Source: Pseudophaeomoniella oleicola (taxonomy: Eukaryota; Ascomycota; Eurotiomycetes; Phaeomoniellales; Phaeomoniellaceae). Taken from it: 64,000 nucleotides of DNA. Position numbers and translations under genes: made by a program. Below, one piece after another: positions 23,043-32,162 of this stretch; positions within the stretch are counted from its first letter, which is position 1, and each line of letters begins with the position of its first letter. A model generated the notes under the pieces. It did no database searches and was not told the origin of the DNA. It saw nothing but the letters and a program-made list of their open reading frames with translations. The stretch covers positions 124,001 to 188,000 of the forward strand of contig QWDQ01000042.1 of NCBI GenBank assembly GCA_003868215.1. Reading direction: 5' to 3'.

Positions 23043-24208
23043 TGAAAGTCACCTGTCGCATCACACGATCCCACCATTTTCTTGTCACAGACAAATATGC
23101 GAAATCACAGATAAACCTCAGTGACGGAATGCGATGAGAATCAGGAAGGGGGTGCACGACAGATCTTGAGATCTACGTACGAGTTCAGATGGATATGAAG
23201 ATCATGGCAACGTTGTTCTTCGATGATGATGATGGATACCCTGCTCAGCACACACACAACATCGTTCCTGGGAAGCGGGTACTGGAGTTGCTTCTCTTTT
23301 TCTTCTAAAACCACTACAGCGATTGATACCCCAGAGCATCTTCACAACAATGGCCACAGTCTCATGGAAAGGCATGAGATTTGATCGGTGTAATATTAGT
23401 TAGGAATTAGTCGAATGCTTTGCATCATTGCAAGGTGTTAAATGAAAACCTCCTCAAACCTATCTCAAATTGGTTATAAGTTAATATTGTTTTGCGGTGC
23501 TAGATGTCCGCTCCTTTTGGCTGAGTTGCTCTCGGTTCTCATCTGCCTTGTCCAAGTGCCGACCCATGGATGAATATTTTTCCGAAAGCTGGATCTGGCC
23601 TCCACATTGGCCATCTCTTGCCGACGACTATTCATTTTTGGAAGCAATTCGATCGGTAATTACTTGAACTTCCAACTACTTGAGAGTTTCCATGCGACAT
23701 CTGTAGGTAGCCATGCTCGTTCTGTTTATCTTCGAACTGGCAATCATGCAAAATTTCCCCATTGGCTGAGTTCAGCCGCGTAAGCGATGTACATCTACGC
23801 ACTTTCATATTCGGTAAAAGTACTACGATGTCGTACAGCATAGCAGGTAGGAACCGTTGTTGGTATCCGAGATGAGTTGGCGAGGTCGGTCATGCGTGAC
23901 AGGGATTTGATGATGAATTGAACTGATGGTGGCTCGGCAGAGGAGATATGCCGTTGTGCTGAGACGGACGGAGGGAGGGAGGGAGGAACGGACGCGTGTT
24001 GGATGTTTGGAATAAAGAGGTAGCCGAGGGATGTCTTTCTTCTTCTCCTCTCGTGTGTTCTTCTTTGATTATTTCGATTTTGTCTTTTCCCTTGGTGCGA
24101 TTCGAATTGTTTGATATATTTTTCGTTGGTTGAACGACACTAGACACCACCACCATCAAACTCCTCGCCGGCTGAAGTTGCGATTACACATACACAAATC
24201 TGCTTAAT
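23043..24208. other. Intergenic, monooxygenase upstream region
   Basis: About 1.2 kb without a recognised gene. A GATATATTTTT AT-rich element near 24111-24121, about 90 bp before the monooxygenase ATG, could serve as a TATA element. A GGAGGGAGGGAGG purine stretch lies near 23970-23985. Confidence 0.45.
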
Positions 24209-25505
24209 ATGGCGAATCCCAACAAGGATCTCCATATCGCGGTGATCGGTGCAGGTAGGTGGGTAGGCAGGTCATAGTACCATACCATACCAAGTCCCAT
24301 ACCCCTCATCGTATCCGTGTGTTGACCAACGATTGCAAAAAACTTCTAGGCATGGGCGGATTAGCATGCGCCCTCGCGTTGGCGAAAGAGGGGTTCACCC
24401 ACATCGACGTTTACGAAGCGGCGTCAAATCTCGGATTCGTCGGTGCAGGGATCCAACTGGCGCCGAATATGGCAAGGATCTTGGACCGCTTGGGTTGCTG
24501 GAAGGATATCGAAGCGGAAGCGGTCGATGTAAAACAGACTAGCATCAGACGTGGGGCCCCTATCTTCCACCCCCAAAAGGGTTTCCGTGATATACATTTG
24601 AGGTGTGTTACTGTTCTAGACTATACCGTACTGACTGGGGGGAAAACTCGCAGAGGGCGATACCAATGATGAGCTTGCGCTGGTAGACCTGCGGTATATT
24701 CGAAAACAATACAGCCATCCCCATATGGTCGGCCATCGGTCCTCACTAGCCGGCGGGATATACGAAGGGTGCAAGAAGGAGAAGGCGATCACCTTCCATT
24801 TTGCGATCGCAGTGTCCGAGGTCACGTCGTGGTCGCCCAAACCAACCTTCGTCGCGACACCACGGAAAGGGGATGGTGACCCCTACGAGGTCCAGGCCGA
24901 CGTCGTCCTCGCTGCCGACGGCATCAAATCCGTCGTGCGTGACCAGATGCTCTCGGCACTCGGCCACCACGACGCCAAAGTCATCGACACCGAACAAGCA
25001 GCCTACCGCATCATGCTGAAGCGCTCGCAAATGGAGCACGACCCGGACCTCCTCCCGCTCATCGACACCGACCAAGTAATCCGCTGGATCGGCGAAAAGC
25101 GCCACGTAATCGCCTACCCCGTCTCCCACCACCAAATCTACAACATCTCCACCCTCCAACCAGACGTCAACTTCGCCTCGGCCACAAACGCAACCTACAC
25201 AACAAAGGGCAGCAAAACGCAAATGCTCCAAGTCTTCTCCGACTTCCACCCCATCGTCCACAAGCTCCTCGCCAACGTCCCCGACGGCGACGTCTGCGAA
25301 TGGAAACTCCGCGTGCACTCCCCGCTCCCGACCTGGACCCACGGCTCCATCGCCCTCGTCGGCGACGCCTGCCACCCGACGCTCCCACACCTGAGCCAGG
25401 GCGCCGCCCAAGCCATCGAAGACGCCGCCGTGCTTGCCACTGTGCTCCGCCTTATGCCTCTACCTCTACCTCTACCTCTACAATCTCAAGAAGATTCTTC
25501 TTCTT

Positions 25506-25547
<42 letters not shown>

Positions 25548-25891
25548 AAGCAATATCCCACACCCTCAAAATCTACGAACGCATCCGCAAACCCCGCGCC
25601 TACACCCTCGCCGATCTCGCCGCCCAAAGCGGCCGCGACCTGCAACTCGGCGAAGGCGCAGCGCGCGAAGAACGTGACCGCGCGTTTCGTGCCGCTCTAG
25701 CATCTGGCGGTGGTACTGCTGCTGATGGTGGTACTGATGGTGGTACTGATGGCGGAGCAGGGGTCAACGTGCCGGATAAATGGGCGGATAAAGATGTGCA
25801 GAGCATGGCGTATACGTGGGATGCGTATGAGGAGGCGGAAAAGGGGTTTGCGGAGTTGTGGGATGGGGGAGAGAGAATTGTAGATAGATAA
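24209..25891 (+). CDS. FAD-dependent aromatic monooxygenase, salicylate-hydroxylase-like (3 exons)
   Basis: Exons 24209-24254, 24350-24550 and 24654-25891 give about 494 residues. This is a group A flavoprotein hydroxylase. The dinucleotide-binding GAGMGG is at residues 14-19, reconstituted across intron 1. Downstream are VYEAA with GAGIQLAPN, the DG motif VVLAADGIKSVVR, and the second FAD motif ALVGDACHPTLPHLSQGAAQ. For intron 2 (103 bp) I chose donor 24551 because it restores TSIRQGDTNDEL, the normal family sequence; an alternative donor near 24603 breaks the frame. The likely substrate is a hydroxylated aromatic acid (salicylate or hydroxybenzoate type), but it is not determined. Between the FAD motif and the C-terminal helix the gene carries a poly-Ser then poly-Ala run coded by a GCA/CAG microsatellite (about 25499-25546), absent from typical relatives. 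Confidence 0.92.
25508..25546 (+). repeat. CAG/GCA trinucleotide repeat coding poly-Ala
   Basis: About 13 GCA units follow a TCT/TCA serine run, in frame within the monooxygenase gene. Such a tract may vary in length between strains. Confidence 0.9.
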
Positions 25892-26228
25892 ATGAATGAA
25901 TGGATCAATGTTTGGGAAAGTGCAATAGAGTGAGTAGTATCATGATAGAGTAGAGAAGAATATAGATGTGCTGTTTCGCTATGGTACCTAGCTAGGGATT
26001 TGGGTCTGTAGATTGATTCGAATGTAATATCATGAGACAATGAAAAACTCCTTGAATCCAAAGATAATGTTTTGTATCTTGAAGCATAGCCATCCGTCCA
26101 TCCATTCATACCCTACCCTACCCTAGCCTATCCTGGTCTATCTTCTCTCTCTCTTTCTCTCTCCCATTTTCCCGCCTTCGCCCTTTCACTCTGTATCCTT
26201 CTTTTTGTTTTTGTTGTCACCTAGAAAA
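25892..26228. other. Convergent intergenic between monooxygenase and ankyrin genes
   Basis: 337 bp that must hold both 3' ends. It contains CT-rich simple sequence near 26140-26165. Nothing else is seen. Confidence 0.5.
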
Positions 26229-29200
26229 CTAGGTGGTCCCATGTTCCTGATCTGAGGTGTCGTCCTTGGGATACTCTTCGAGAAGCTTGATGATATGCCA
26301 CTGATTCTCTCCTCGTGCATGTTCCATCGCGCTCTCGCACAACTGGGCCTTCGTCTTGTCTCCTTGATAATTATCGAGGAGGTATTTTACCATGTCCAAA
26401 CGACCATTTGCAGCTGCTCCATCGATGGCAGTCCACTCAAATTCAGAGCTAGTATCGGCACCAATATCAGCACCGTGAGACAATAACAGCTGGGCTATGC
26501 GGAGATAACCCTTGATTGCCGCTATCTGAAGAGAGGTACCACCTTGAAAACGACCGGCGGGAGCGTTAATATCAGCTCCCTTCGATATCAAGTACGTTAC
26601 CATTCCCAAGTCGCCTCGTTCGACAGCTGACTGCAGGGCTGTACCACCCCCCCATAGACAAGAAATTGCATTAACACGGGCACCACGCTCGATGAGTGAC
26701 TTAGCGTAGTCATTGTGTCCGTGTTGGACTGCAGCCTGCAAAGGCGTCTTATGCATTACCGATAACCGGAGATTGATATCTGCTCCATAGGCGATCAACA
26801 AGTCTGCCACTTCGATATGGCCTTGAACGATGAGGTTCACAAGTGGTGTCTTATGGGCCTTATCTTTACAGTCATCGGGCTTGACACCTGCTTCGAGAAG
26901 AAGTTTTACCATCTCTAAGCTTGGAAATTTGCCATCGTGGCTTGCATCGAGTAGCGAAGACGTTGCGTGGTCAGTGGCGAAGGACAGATCTGCTCCGTAT
27001 TGGATGAGCAGATGGAACATTTTTATGTCACTATTTTGGATGGCCCAACCTAATGGTGATCTGCCCCCATCCCGAGGACGTACATTGATCCTCGTACCTG
27101 CTTGTAGTAAGATTTGTGCCATGTTATATTTCCCATCCCTTGCCGCAATTCGGAGGGCTTCTTGGGCATCCTTTGCAGAGCCCGGGTGATCGAAATCTGC
27201 ACCTGCTTCTACTAGGACCTTCATAATGTCTCCAGATTCGGCACGTGCAGCTGTCAGTATCGTTGAAGGGAGACTTGCATGCTTCAGATGCTCGTTGACG
27301 CGTGCACCGAGGGAAAGAAAAAGGCGTACAAGCGCGACATCATTGACTTTGATAGCAACGTGCAGGGGTGTTGTATCCTCGCGCCTATGCACACAACAAG
27401 GATTGATGCTCGCCCCGCAATTAAGGAGAAGATCAACAGCTTCCCTGTTCCTGCTGAAGACAGCATCTTCAAGGGGAGTCATTCCGCTCTCAAATGTGCG
27501 ACAGGCATTGACAGCAGCACCGGCATTAATAAGTACCCGCATGACTTCTATTTCTCCTTGCTCAGCTGCTCCTTGGAGTGCGGTCCTTGGCCCGCTCGAG
27601 TATTGCGCATAGTGGTAGACACAGGCGCCAGCTTCGAGTAAAAGTGAGACATTCTCGACATTTCCGGAGAGTGCAGCAGCTGTAAGTGCAGTGGGATAGT
27701 TACTCTTTGCTGGTATTGCATTCACATCGACGCCGTAGCTCAGTAATAATTGAACCATGGAAGTATTATTTCCGCGTGCTGCGACTGCAATAGGGGAACT
27801 CCCATAAAGCACGTCAACTTCAGCCCCGTGCCGTAGCAACAACTCTGTTACGCTATAGGCATTGGAGCTTACCGCAGCCTGGAGCGCGGAAAATATAACT
27901 GGCTCGTCATGGTTCAAGATGCCCTCAGCCCGAATTTTGTCTTCAAGACTATATCCCTTGGCGTCAAGGATATAAGCAGAATTGGCGTTGACATCCGCAC
28001 CGGCTGCAAGCAGTAGATCTAATATTTCGGTAGTGGTAGTTTTATTCTTGCAGGCTCTCGCTGCTAAGGCAATTGGCGATAGCAATTGATCCAGGTAGGC
28101 ACCAAAGGACCCACGGGGGTCATAAACAGCACGGAGAGATCTGATATGATCGCAGAGAAACCCACTCATGCACGGTCTCACGGGACCATCGGGATGTGCA
28201 CCAGACTCGAGAAGTAGTCGAACCATTGGAACATGGGTTGAATAAACTGCGTTCTGAAGCGGAGAAAGCCATATGAATCCCTCATCGAACTTATGCACGG
28301 AGTTTATATCGGCTCCTCGAGCTATCAGGTCCTTCCCTAACAGCATGCCCGACTCATCATCATACTTTGGCCAGTGCTCGGCGTCTGACAGTACAGACCA
28401 CACGACGTTCGCGAAGATGCGGTCACGTAAAGTGGCTGGTACGTTTGCGCCATGTTCAAGTAACTTTGGGATTATTCTCAACATCTTGGGACTTTGAGAA
28501 GCGATGTATATTGGCAACTTCAGGGTGCTGCCGAAGCAGCCTAGATGATTGACATCCGCTCCACTGTCGATGAGTATGAATGCCACCTCAAGCGCTTGCT
28601 TCTCAAGTGCTACTTGCAGTGGTGTGCGGGGATATCGATCGTAAGATGGCATATCTACCTCGACTCCGTGCACTAAAAGAAATTGGACAAGTCTGTTTGC
28701 ATTGAGTCTCGCAGCACTGTGCATGAGATGCGTGACAAATGCGTGCGCAGTGAGAGAGTTGCAGGATATAATCTCCGCCATTGTAGCCGAGGAAATACAG
28801 GAGTCTTCTTGTTGTAACGTCCATCGAACAAATGCGTCTAAGCAGTCGAGAGACAATAGACCGTTAGTTGATAGGTATGCTATGTACGCCATCATCAGAG
28901 GTGGTTTTATCGGTGAATCTGGGCCGAGAAGTAGTTGCACGGCGGCCGCGGTCTGACCTGGTTGCTCATCGATGATAAGTGTTTCAACGCGAGATAGAAA
29001 CTCATACTCCTGCTGTTCGTGTGGTATTTCCTCACTGATGCCGAACCATTTTGTTACAATAGCTCTTGAGTTCGAATTGATGGAGCCCAACTTTTGTCCA
29101 ATGCCGTCCGCCGACGGCGGTATCGACGTTACGAATTGGTTAGTCCCAACAATGTCCATTGATTTGATCTCGTCCAATGGTGAATGATTTGATCTTGAAA

Positions 29201-29408
29201 ACACCCCTTGAACATCAAGCTGCCGAATGGTCCCAATGAAATCAAAGAATGGAAGACTCGGCGACCACAATAGCCGATCCTCACGCGTTCCACCGAAACG
29301 AATGGTGACACCTTCCGGCGTCCGAGGACTCGCACCTATTACAATGTTAGAAATTCTTGAGCGAGAGAAAACGACTTGCGATGCTTTCCTGTAAAGCTGA
29401 TGTTCCAT
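26229..29408 (-). CDS. Ankyrin-repeat protein (about 20 repeats), C-terminal part of a Clr5-ankyrin gene
   Basis: An open frame of 1059 residues. After about 200 non-repeat residues that contain GASPRTPEGVTIR, it consists of roughly 20 ankyrin repeats with the TPLxxA...G...LL..GA.....N signature (for example TPLQAAVQHGHNDYAKSLIE). The upstream 380 bp carries a Clr5-type exon on the same strand, and family members normally begin with Clr5, so this frame is probably the bulk of a gene starting at 29785. The ATG at 29408 would make a protein without Clr5. Ankyrin arrays bind partner proteins. In fungi this architecture is highly expanded and of unknown role, sometimes linked to transcription or self/non-self genes. 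Splices from 29439 or nearby could join the Clr5 frame to this one, but a stop codon lies between (see next entry). Confidence 0.85.
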   Translation of the reverse strand: MEHQLYRKASQVVFSRSRISNIVIGASPRTPEGVTIRFGGTREDRLLWSPSLPFFDFIGTIRQLDVQGVFSRSNHSPLDEIKSMDIVGTNQFVTSIPPSADGIGQKLGSINSNSRAIVTKWFGISEEIPHEQQEYEFLSRVETLIIDEQPGQTAAAVQLLLGPDSPIKPPLMMAYIAYLSTNGLLSLDCLDAFVRWTLQQEDSCISSATMAEIISCNSLTAHAFVTHLMHSAARLNANRLVQFLLVHGVEVDMPSYDRYPRTPLQVALEKQALEVAFILIDSGADVNHLGCFGSTLKLPIYIASQSPKMLRIIPKLLEHGANVPATLRDRIFANVVWSVLSDAEHWPKYDDESGMLLGKDLIARGADINSVHKFDEGFIWLSPLQNAVYSTHVPMVRLLLESGAHPDGPVRPCMSGFLCDHIRSLRAVYDPRGSFGAYLDQLLSPIALAARACKNKTTTTEILDLLLAAGADVNANSAYILDAKGYSLEDKIRAEGILNHDEPVIFSALQAAVSSNAYSVTELLLRHGAEVDVLYGSSPIAVAARGNNTSMVQLLLSYGVDVNAIPAKSNYPTALTAAALSGNVENVSLLLEAGACVYHYAQYSSGPRTALQGAAEQGEIEVMRVLINAGAAVNACRTFESGMTPLEDAVFSRNREAVDLLLNCGASINPCCVHRREDTTPLHVAIKVNDVALVRLFLSLGARVNEHLKHASLPSTILTAARAESGDIMKVLVEAGADFDHPGSAKDAQEALRIAARDGKYNMAQILLQAGTRINVRPRDGGRSPLGWAIQNSDIKMFHLLIQYGADLSFATDHATSSLLDASHDGKFPSLEMVKLLLEAGVKPDDCKDKAHKTPLVNLIVQGHIEVADLLIAYGADINLRLSVMHKTPLQAAVQHGHNDYAKSLIERGARVNAISCLWGGGTALQSAVERGDLGMVTYLISKGADINAPAGRFQGGTSLQIAAIKGYLRIAQLLLSHGADIGADTSSEFEWTAIDGAAANGRLDMVKYLLDNYQGDKTKAQLCESAMEHARGENQWHIIKLLEEYPKDDTSDQEHGTT

Positions 29409-29785
29409 GATGGCTTGGAGTACCGCTGTAGTTCCTTCTTCAACTTCTTCGTTGGTAGGGGCTGCTCATTGATGTAGACTGTGACATCGGTTACATCGAC
29501 ACCTTTTCTTTTGAGCTTTTGGTCGATGGTCTCGTAGACAGTGTGTGTGGCATTCTTCTTGAGCCCTCATTTCGTCAGGTGTGAGATATATTGTGACTTG
29601 CTTTGCTGTGTCAGCAACGTGCAGACTAGGATTAGAAGATGAACGTACCTTGCTTGAAAACCATCAGTCTTTTCCATTTCGGTCATGACTTTGTCAAGCG
29701 TCATATCCTCCACTACGTATAGACTTCGGATGATGTCTTTATGTCGTTGCCATTCGGCCGAAGATGGTTTTCGAGAATGTGCCAT
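29409..29785 (-). pseudogene. Clr5-domain exon with in-frame stop, upstream of the ankyrin frame
   Basis: From the ATG at 29785 the minus strand codes WQRHKDIIRSLYVVEDMTL and GFQA. After a candidate 48-bp intron (donor GTACGT) it continues SKSQYISHLTK, stop, GLKKN. In Clr5 domains this position is a near-invariant Trp (KWGLxKN), so TGA at 29567-29569 replaces TGG. The frame then stays open for about 60 codons (YETIDQKLKRKGVDVTDV, INEQPLPTKKLKKELQR) and can be spliced into the ankyrin frame. The domain thus looks recent and otherwise sound, broken by one nonsense change. Alternatives are an unseen splice that skips the stop, an assembly error, or translation starting at 29408. Confidence 0.55.
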
Positions 29786-30068
29786 TTCTACGCTGGAAAT
29801 ACTGCGATTGACAACGTGATACCGTAAGATACGGTCCCTCCTTGGCTTGGAAGAGGTCTATGTCCTGATCAATGGAAAGCGCAAGCAAAGAAGGATAGAC
29901 ATATGCGACAGATGGCAGCTCTAGGGATATCAGATATTTTCGATGTCAGCTAGGCTGCAAAGCAAAGATAGCATGAAAGAATGGAAAAACAGAGGATATA
30001 TTGGGAAGCACATCTTCGAAAGGCAAGGCTAGAGTGCCTCCCTCTTATGAACAGAAGCATGTGTACGA

Positions 30069-30083
30069 GGCTTGCCAGAATTC
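30069..30083 (-). repeat. Half-site copy of the GAATTCTGGCNTG motif
   Basis: On the minus strand it reads GAATTCTGGCAAGCC, matching the right half of the 12-bp palindrome and its flank found three more times in the next 650 bp. Confidence 0.55.
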
Positions 30084-30159
30084 GAAGCTTGGCAACAATA
30101 ATCACCCAAGACGTCCGCCTGAGGATATGCTATACTGCTGATTGGTTAGCACATAAGAA

Positions 30160-30171
30160 CCAGAATTCTGG
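30160..30171. repeat. Palindrome CCAGAATTCTGG, copy 1
   Basis: Perfect 12-bp palindrome followed by CATGG. Copy 3 has the same 17 bp. Confidence 0.8.
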
Positions 30172-30550
30172 CATGGATTTATAGTAATCATTGTGAGTGG
30201 TTCGTTCCAAAATTTGGATATCTTCAGACAAGGATCGATTGTTACTACGTAGTAGAACCCTTATCGGAATGGCTCCTCCCACTTCCCCATCTTTACCATA
30301 GTAAACACTACTACCATAGTAGATCTGCAAACACCCATCATGTTGTTCTTCAGACATAGAACATAATTGGTCAGATTGGAACCATGGTCCCAATTGCACC
30401 AATGAAACTAGCTAGGCCATTCTGATCTAATCGCTTTGGAAGGGCGGGGCTGGTTGTGAGGGATCATACAAGCAAAGACAGTACAACTCATCTTCTTGCC
30501 TTCTATCTTGTCATCATTTTCCAATGGCAGGTCAAGATAAAAGGCTGAAA

Positions 30551-30562
30551 CCAGAATTCTGG
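30551..30562. repeat. Palindrome CCAGAATTCTGG, copy 2
   Basis: Perfect 12-bp palindrome followed by CCTGCC. Confidence 0.8.
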
Positions 30563-30708
30563 CCTGCCACACTCCACAGCATGTTGGAATCCAATCACAA
30601 TTGTGGCCTTAGTCGTCGAACCCTTTTCAAAGCTCATTTCCATCTGCATCCGACGCCGCAAAATATACCTGCTCTTGTCTCTAATGAGTGGGCGGTGCTT
30701 GCACCGTT

Positions 30709-30720
30709 CCAGAATTCTGG
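30709..30720. repeat. Palindrome CCAGAATTCTGG, copy 3
   Basis: Perfect 12-bp palindrome followed by CATGG, as in copy 1. Confidence 0.8.
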
Positions 30721-30856
30721 CATGGCGGTTGTCGGCCATAAGTATCTTAGGAGTGACAATATGACAGCCCACGATGAAAATATAAGACAAGACTCCTATC
30801 CTGTGAAGCTCAGTGATTATTAAGGTACTCTACATTGTGTCAAAGTCCCCTCTATC

Positions 30857-30863
30857 TATATAA
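30857..30863 (+). promoter_or_regulatory. TATA box before small TM frame
   Basis: TATATAA, 46 bp upstream of the ATG at 30909. This supports transcription of the small membrane-protein frame. Confidence 0.45.
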
Positions 30864-30908
30864 CGGTTGTCTATGCAGACCCCTATCCGTCATCACCCCT
30901 AAAATACA

Positions 30909-31292
30909 ATGGCATTGTCCTCGGAGTCACTCATAGCAATCATTGGCGTTGTTCTTGCTGTGCTTCCAGTCGCCATAAGTCTCTGGAGATATTGGCACTT
31001 TCGCAAACGACAGCGAGTCTCAGGACTCCCGACCCAGTCCTCCTTTCAAGCTGCCTCTGTCAACATTTACATTGAGAATTCTGTACAGCCGCACTACTCT
31101 GGATGTTGTCGACCGATCCCTACATCTACGAATATCGATTGCTCTGGGCTCGATGAGTGCCGGTGCAGTCATCCCAACCAACATCAGAGTCGTTGGCCTG
31201 TACAAAGACATCGCAGCCTTTTACCACCGCGTCCGCTGATCAGAAACGCACCGGATGCCCACCACCATGATCACAAGTCTTCAGATGCCTGA
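30909..31292 (+). CDS. Possible small membrane protein, hypothetical (exon structure uncertain)
   Basis: The frame starts MALSSESLIAIIGVV and has a clean N-terminal transmembrane helix (about residues 7-27) followed by WRYWHFRKRQR, a positive-inside stop-transfer. This start, with its TATA box, looks like many short fungal membrane proteins. The later part of this frame (CRCSHPNQHQSRW and on) looks non-coding. A different frame over 31070-31239 reads more protein-like (SMSAGAVIPTNIRVVGLYKD), ends in TGA, and is followed in the same frame by an open stretch to 31476. The gene may therefore have an unrecognised intron, or be a decayed gene. The function is unknown. It lies just upstream of the DUF2235 gene on the same strand. 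Confidence 0.4.
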   Translation: MALSSESLIAIIGVVLAVLPVAISLWRYWHFRKRQRVSGLPTQSSFQAASVNIYIENSVQPHYSGCCRPIPTSTNIDCSGLDECRCSHPNQHQSRWPVQRHRSLLPPRPLIRNAPDAHHHDHKSSDA

Positions 31293-32162
31293 GATTGAGA
31301 ATCGTCAAGGCATAGTGAATCATATGCAATGTTGCAGCTACGGCCCAAACAGTAATGCTGCGGCGTACATCGTCTCCGAAAGCTCGAAGGAAGCGGATAA
31401 GGCGGCTCACTGCTGTGAATGGAGGACAGCGACAGTTGATGATGTTATCAAGGCTATCCAATCAGATTGTTCATGAAAATCAAAACGCCTCAGAGTAGCT
31501 GATGCGCAAATGAATATAACGTTATAGAAGGGCAGCGAGATGACCCGAAAAGACGAGGTCTCGTACTTAAATAAGCCTTATAGTCGATAATGCTGTTGTG
31601 ACGACTCTCTTGTATCATTCGACATGGACATCTTCCTAGTTTGACGTTCCCGAAGTGCCAGTGAAAGACCATTCCAGATATCGTGTAAATTGTATGGCAT
31701 AGAATCCACGATAATGACCTATTCACGACAAGGAAACAATATAATTATAGCAAGCTTGAAGAGAGATCCAAATGGTTAGCTCTCAATACGACAGACGAAG
31801 AGTTTCGAAAGTTCACAATATGCTGTTCGGGATGCCAAGGCTGCCCCGTGTACGCGGTGGCCCCATGGTGGGGTGAGATGGATGATCCGATGTGAGGAGG
31901 CTGGGAATACAATCTCATGCGCAATAGCGAATCGCACACATCTGTCAATGTATTTGATACCGACGGCGCAGCGAAAGAGGTCGACCCAAGCCTCGAACAT
32001 GCAATCCTGTGCTTTCGGAATCTGTACTATGCGCTCGCGACGACGGAAATGGTTCACCCCCTGATAAGACTGCAGCGATGAGAAAAAAAGCCATGCGCCC
32101 TGCATAGACATTTTCTCGAAAGCAGTGATTAAGCGCCCTACATAACAACTTCCCCCTATATC
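31293..32162. other. Intergenic before the DUF2235 gene
   Basis: Contains the open frame to 31476 mentioned with the small TM gene and about 690 bp with no recognised feature. No TATA box is clear before the DUF2235 ATG. Confidence 0.45.

Larger units (their letters stand above)
29786..30908. other. Divergent intergenic with a repeated palindrome
   Basis: 1.1 kb between the Clr5-ankyrin gene (-) and the small TM frame (+). It holds three copies of the palindrome CCAGAATTCTGG plus one half copy (see repeats), and a TATA box at 30857-30863. A 99-codon frame (30524-30823) has no recognised family. Confidence 0.5.

Noticed and set aside
30524-30823. 99-codon plus-strand frame in the palindrome-bearing intergenic region
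   Set aside because: No family, and the frame includes two of the palindromes. Treated as chance.
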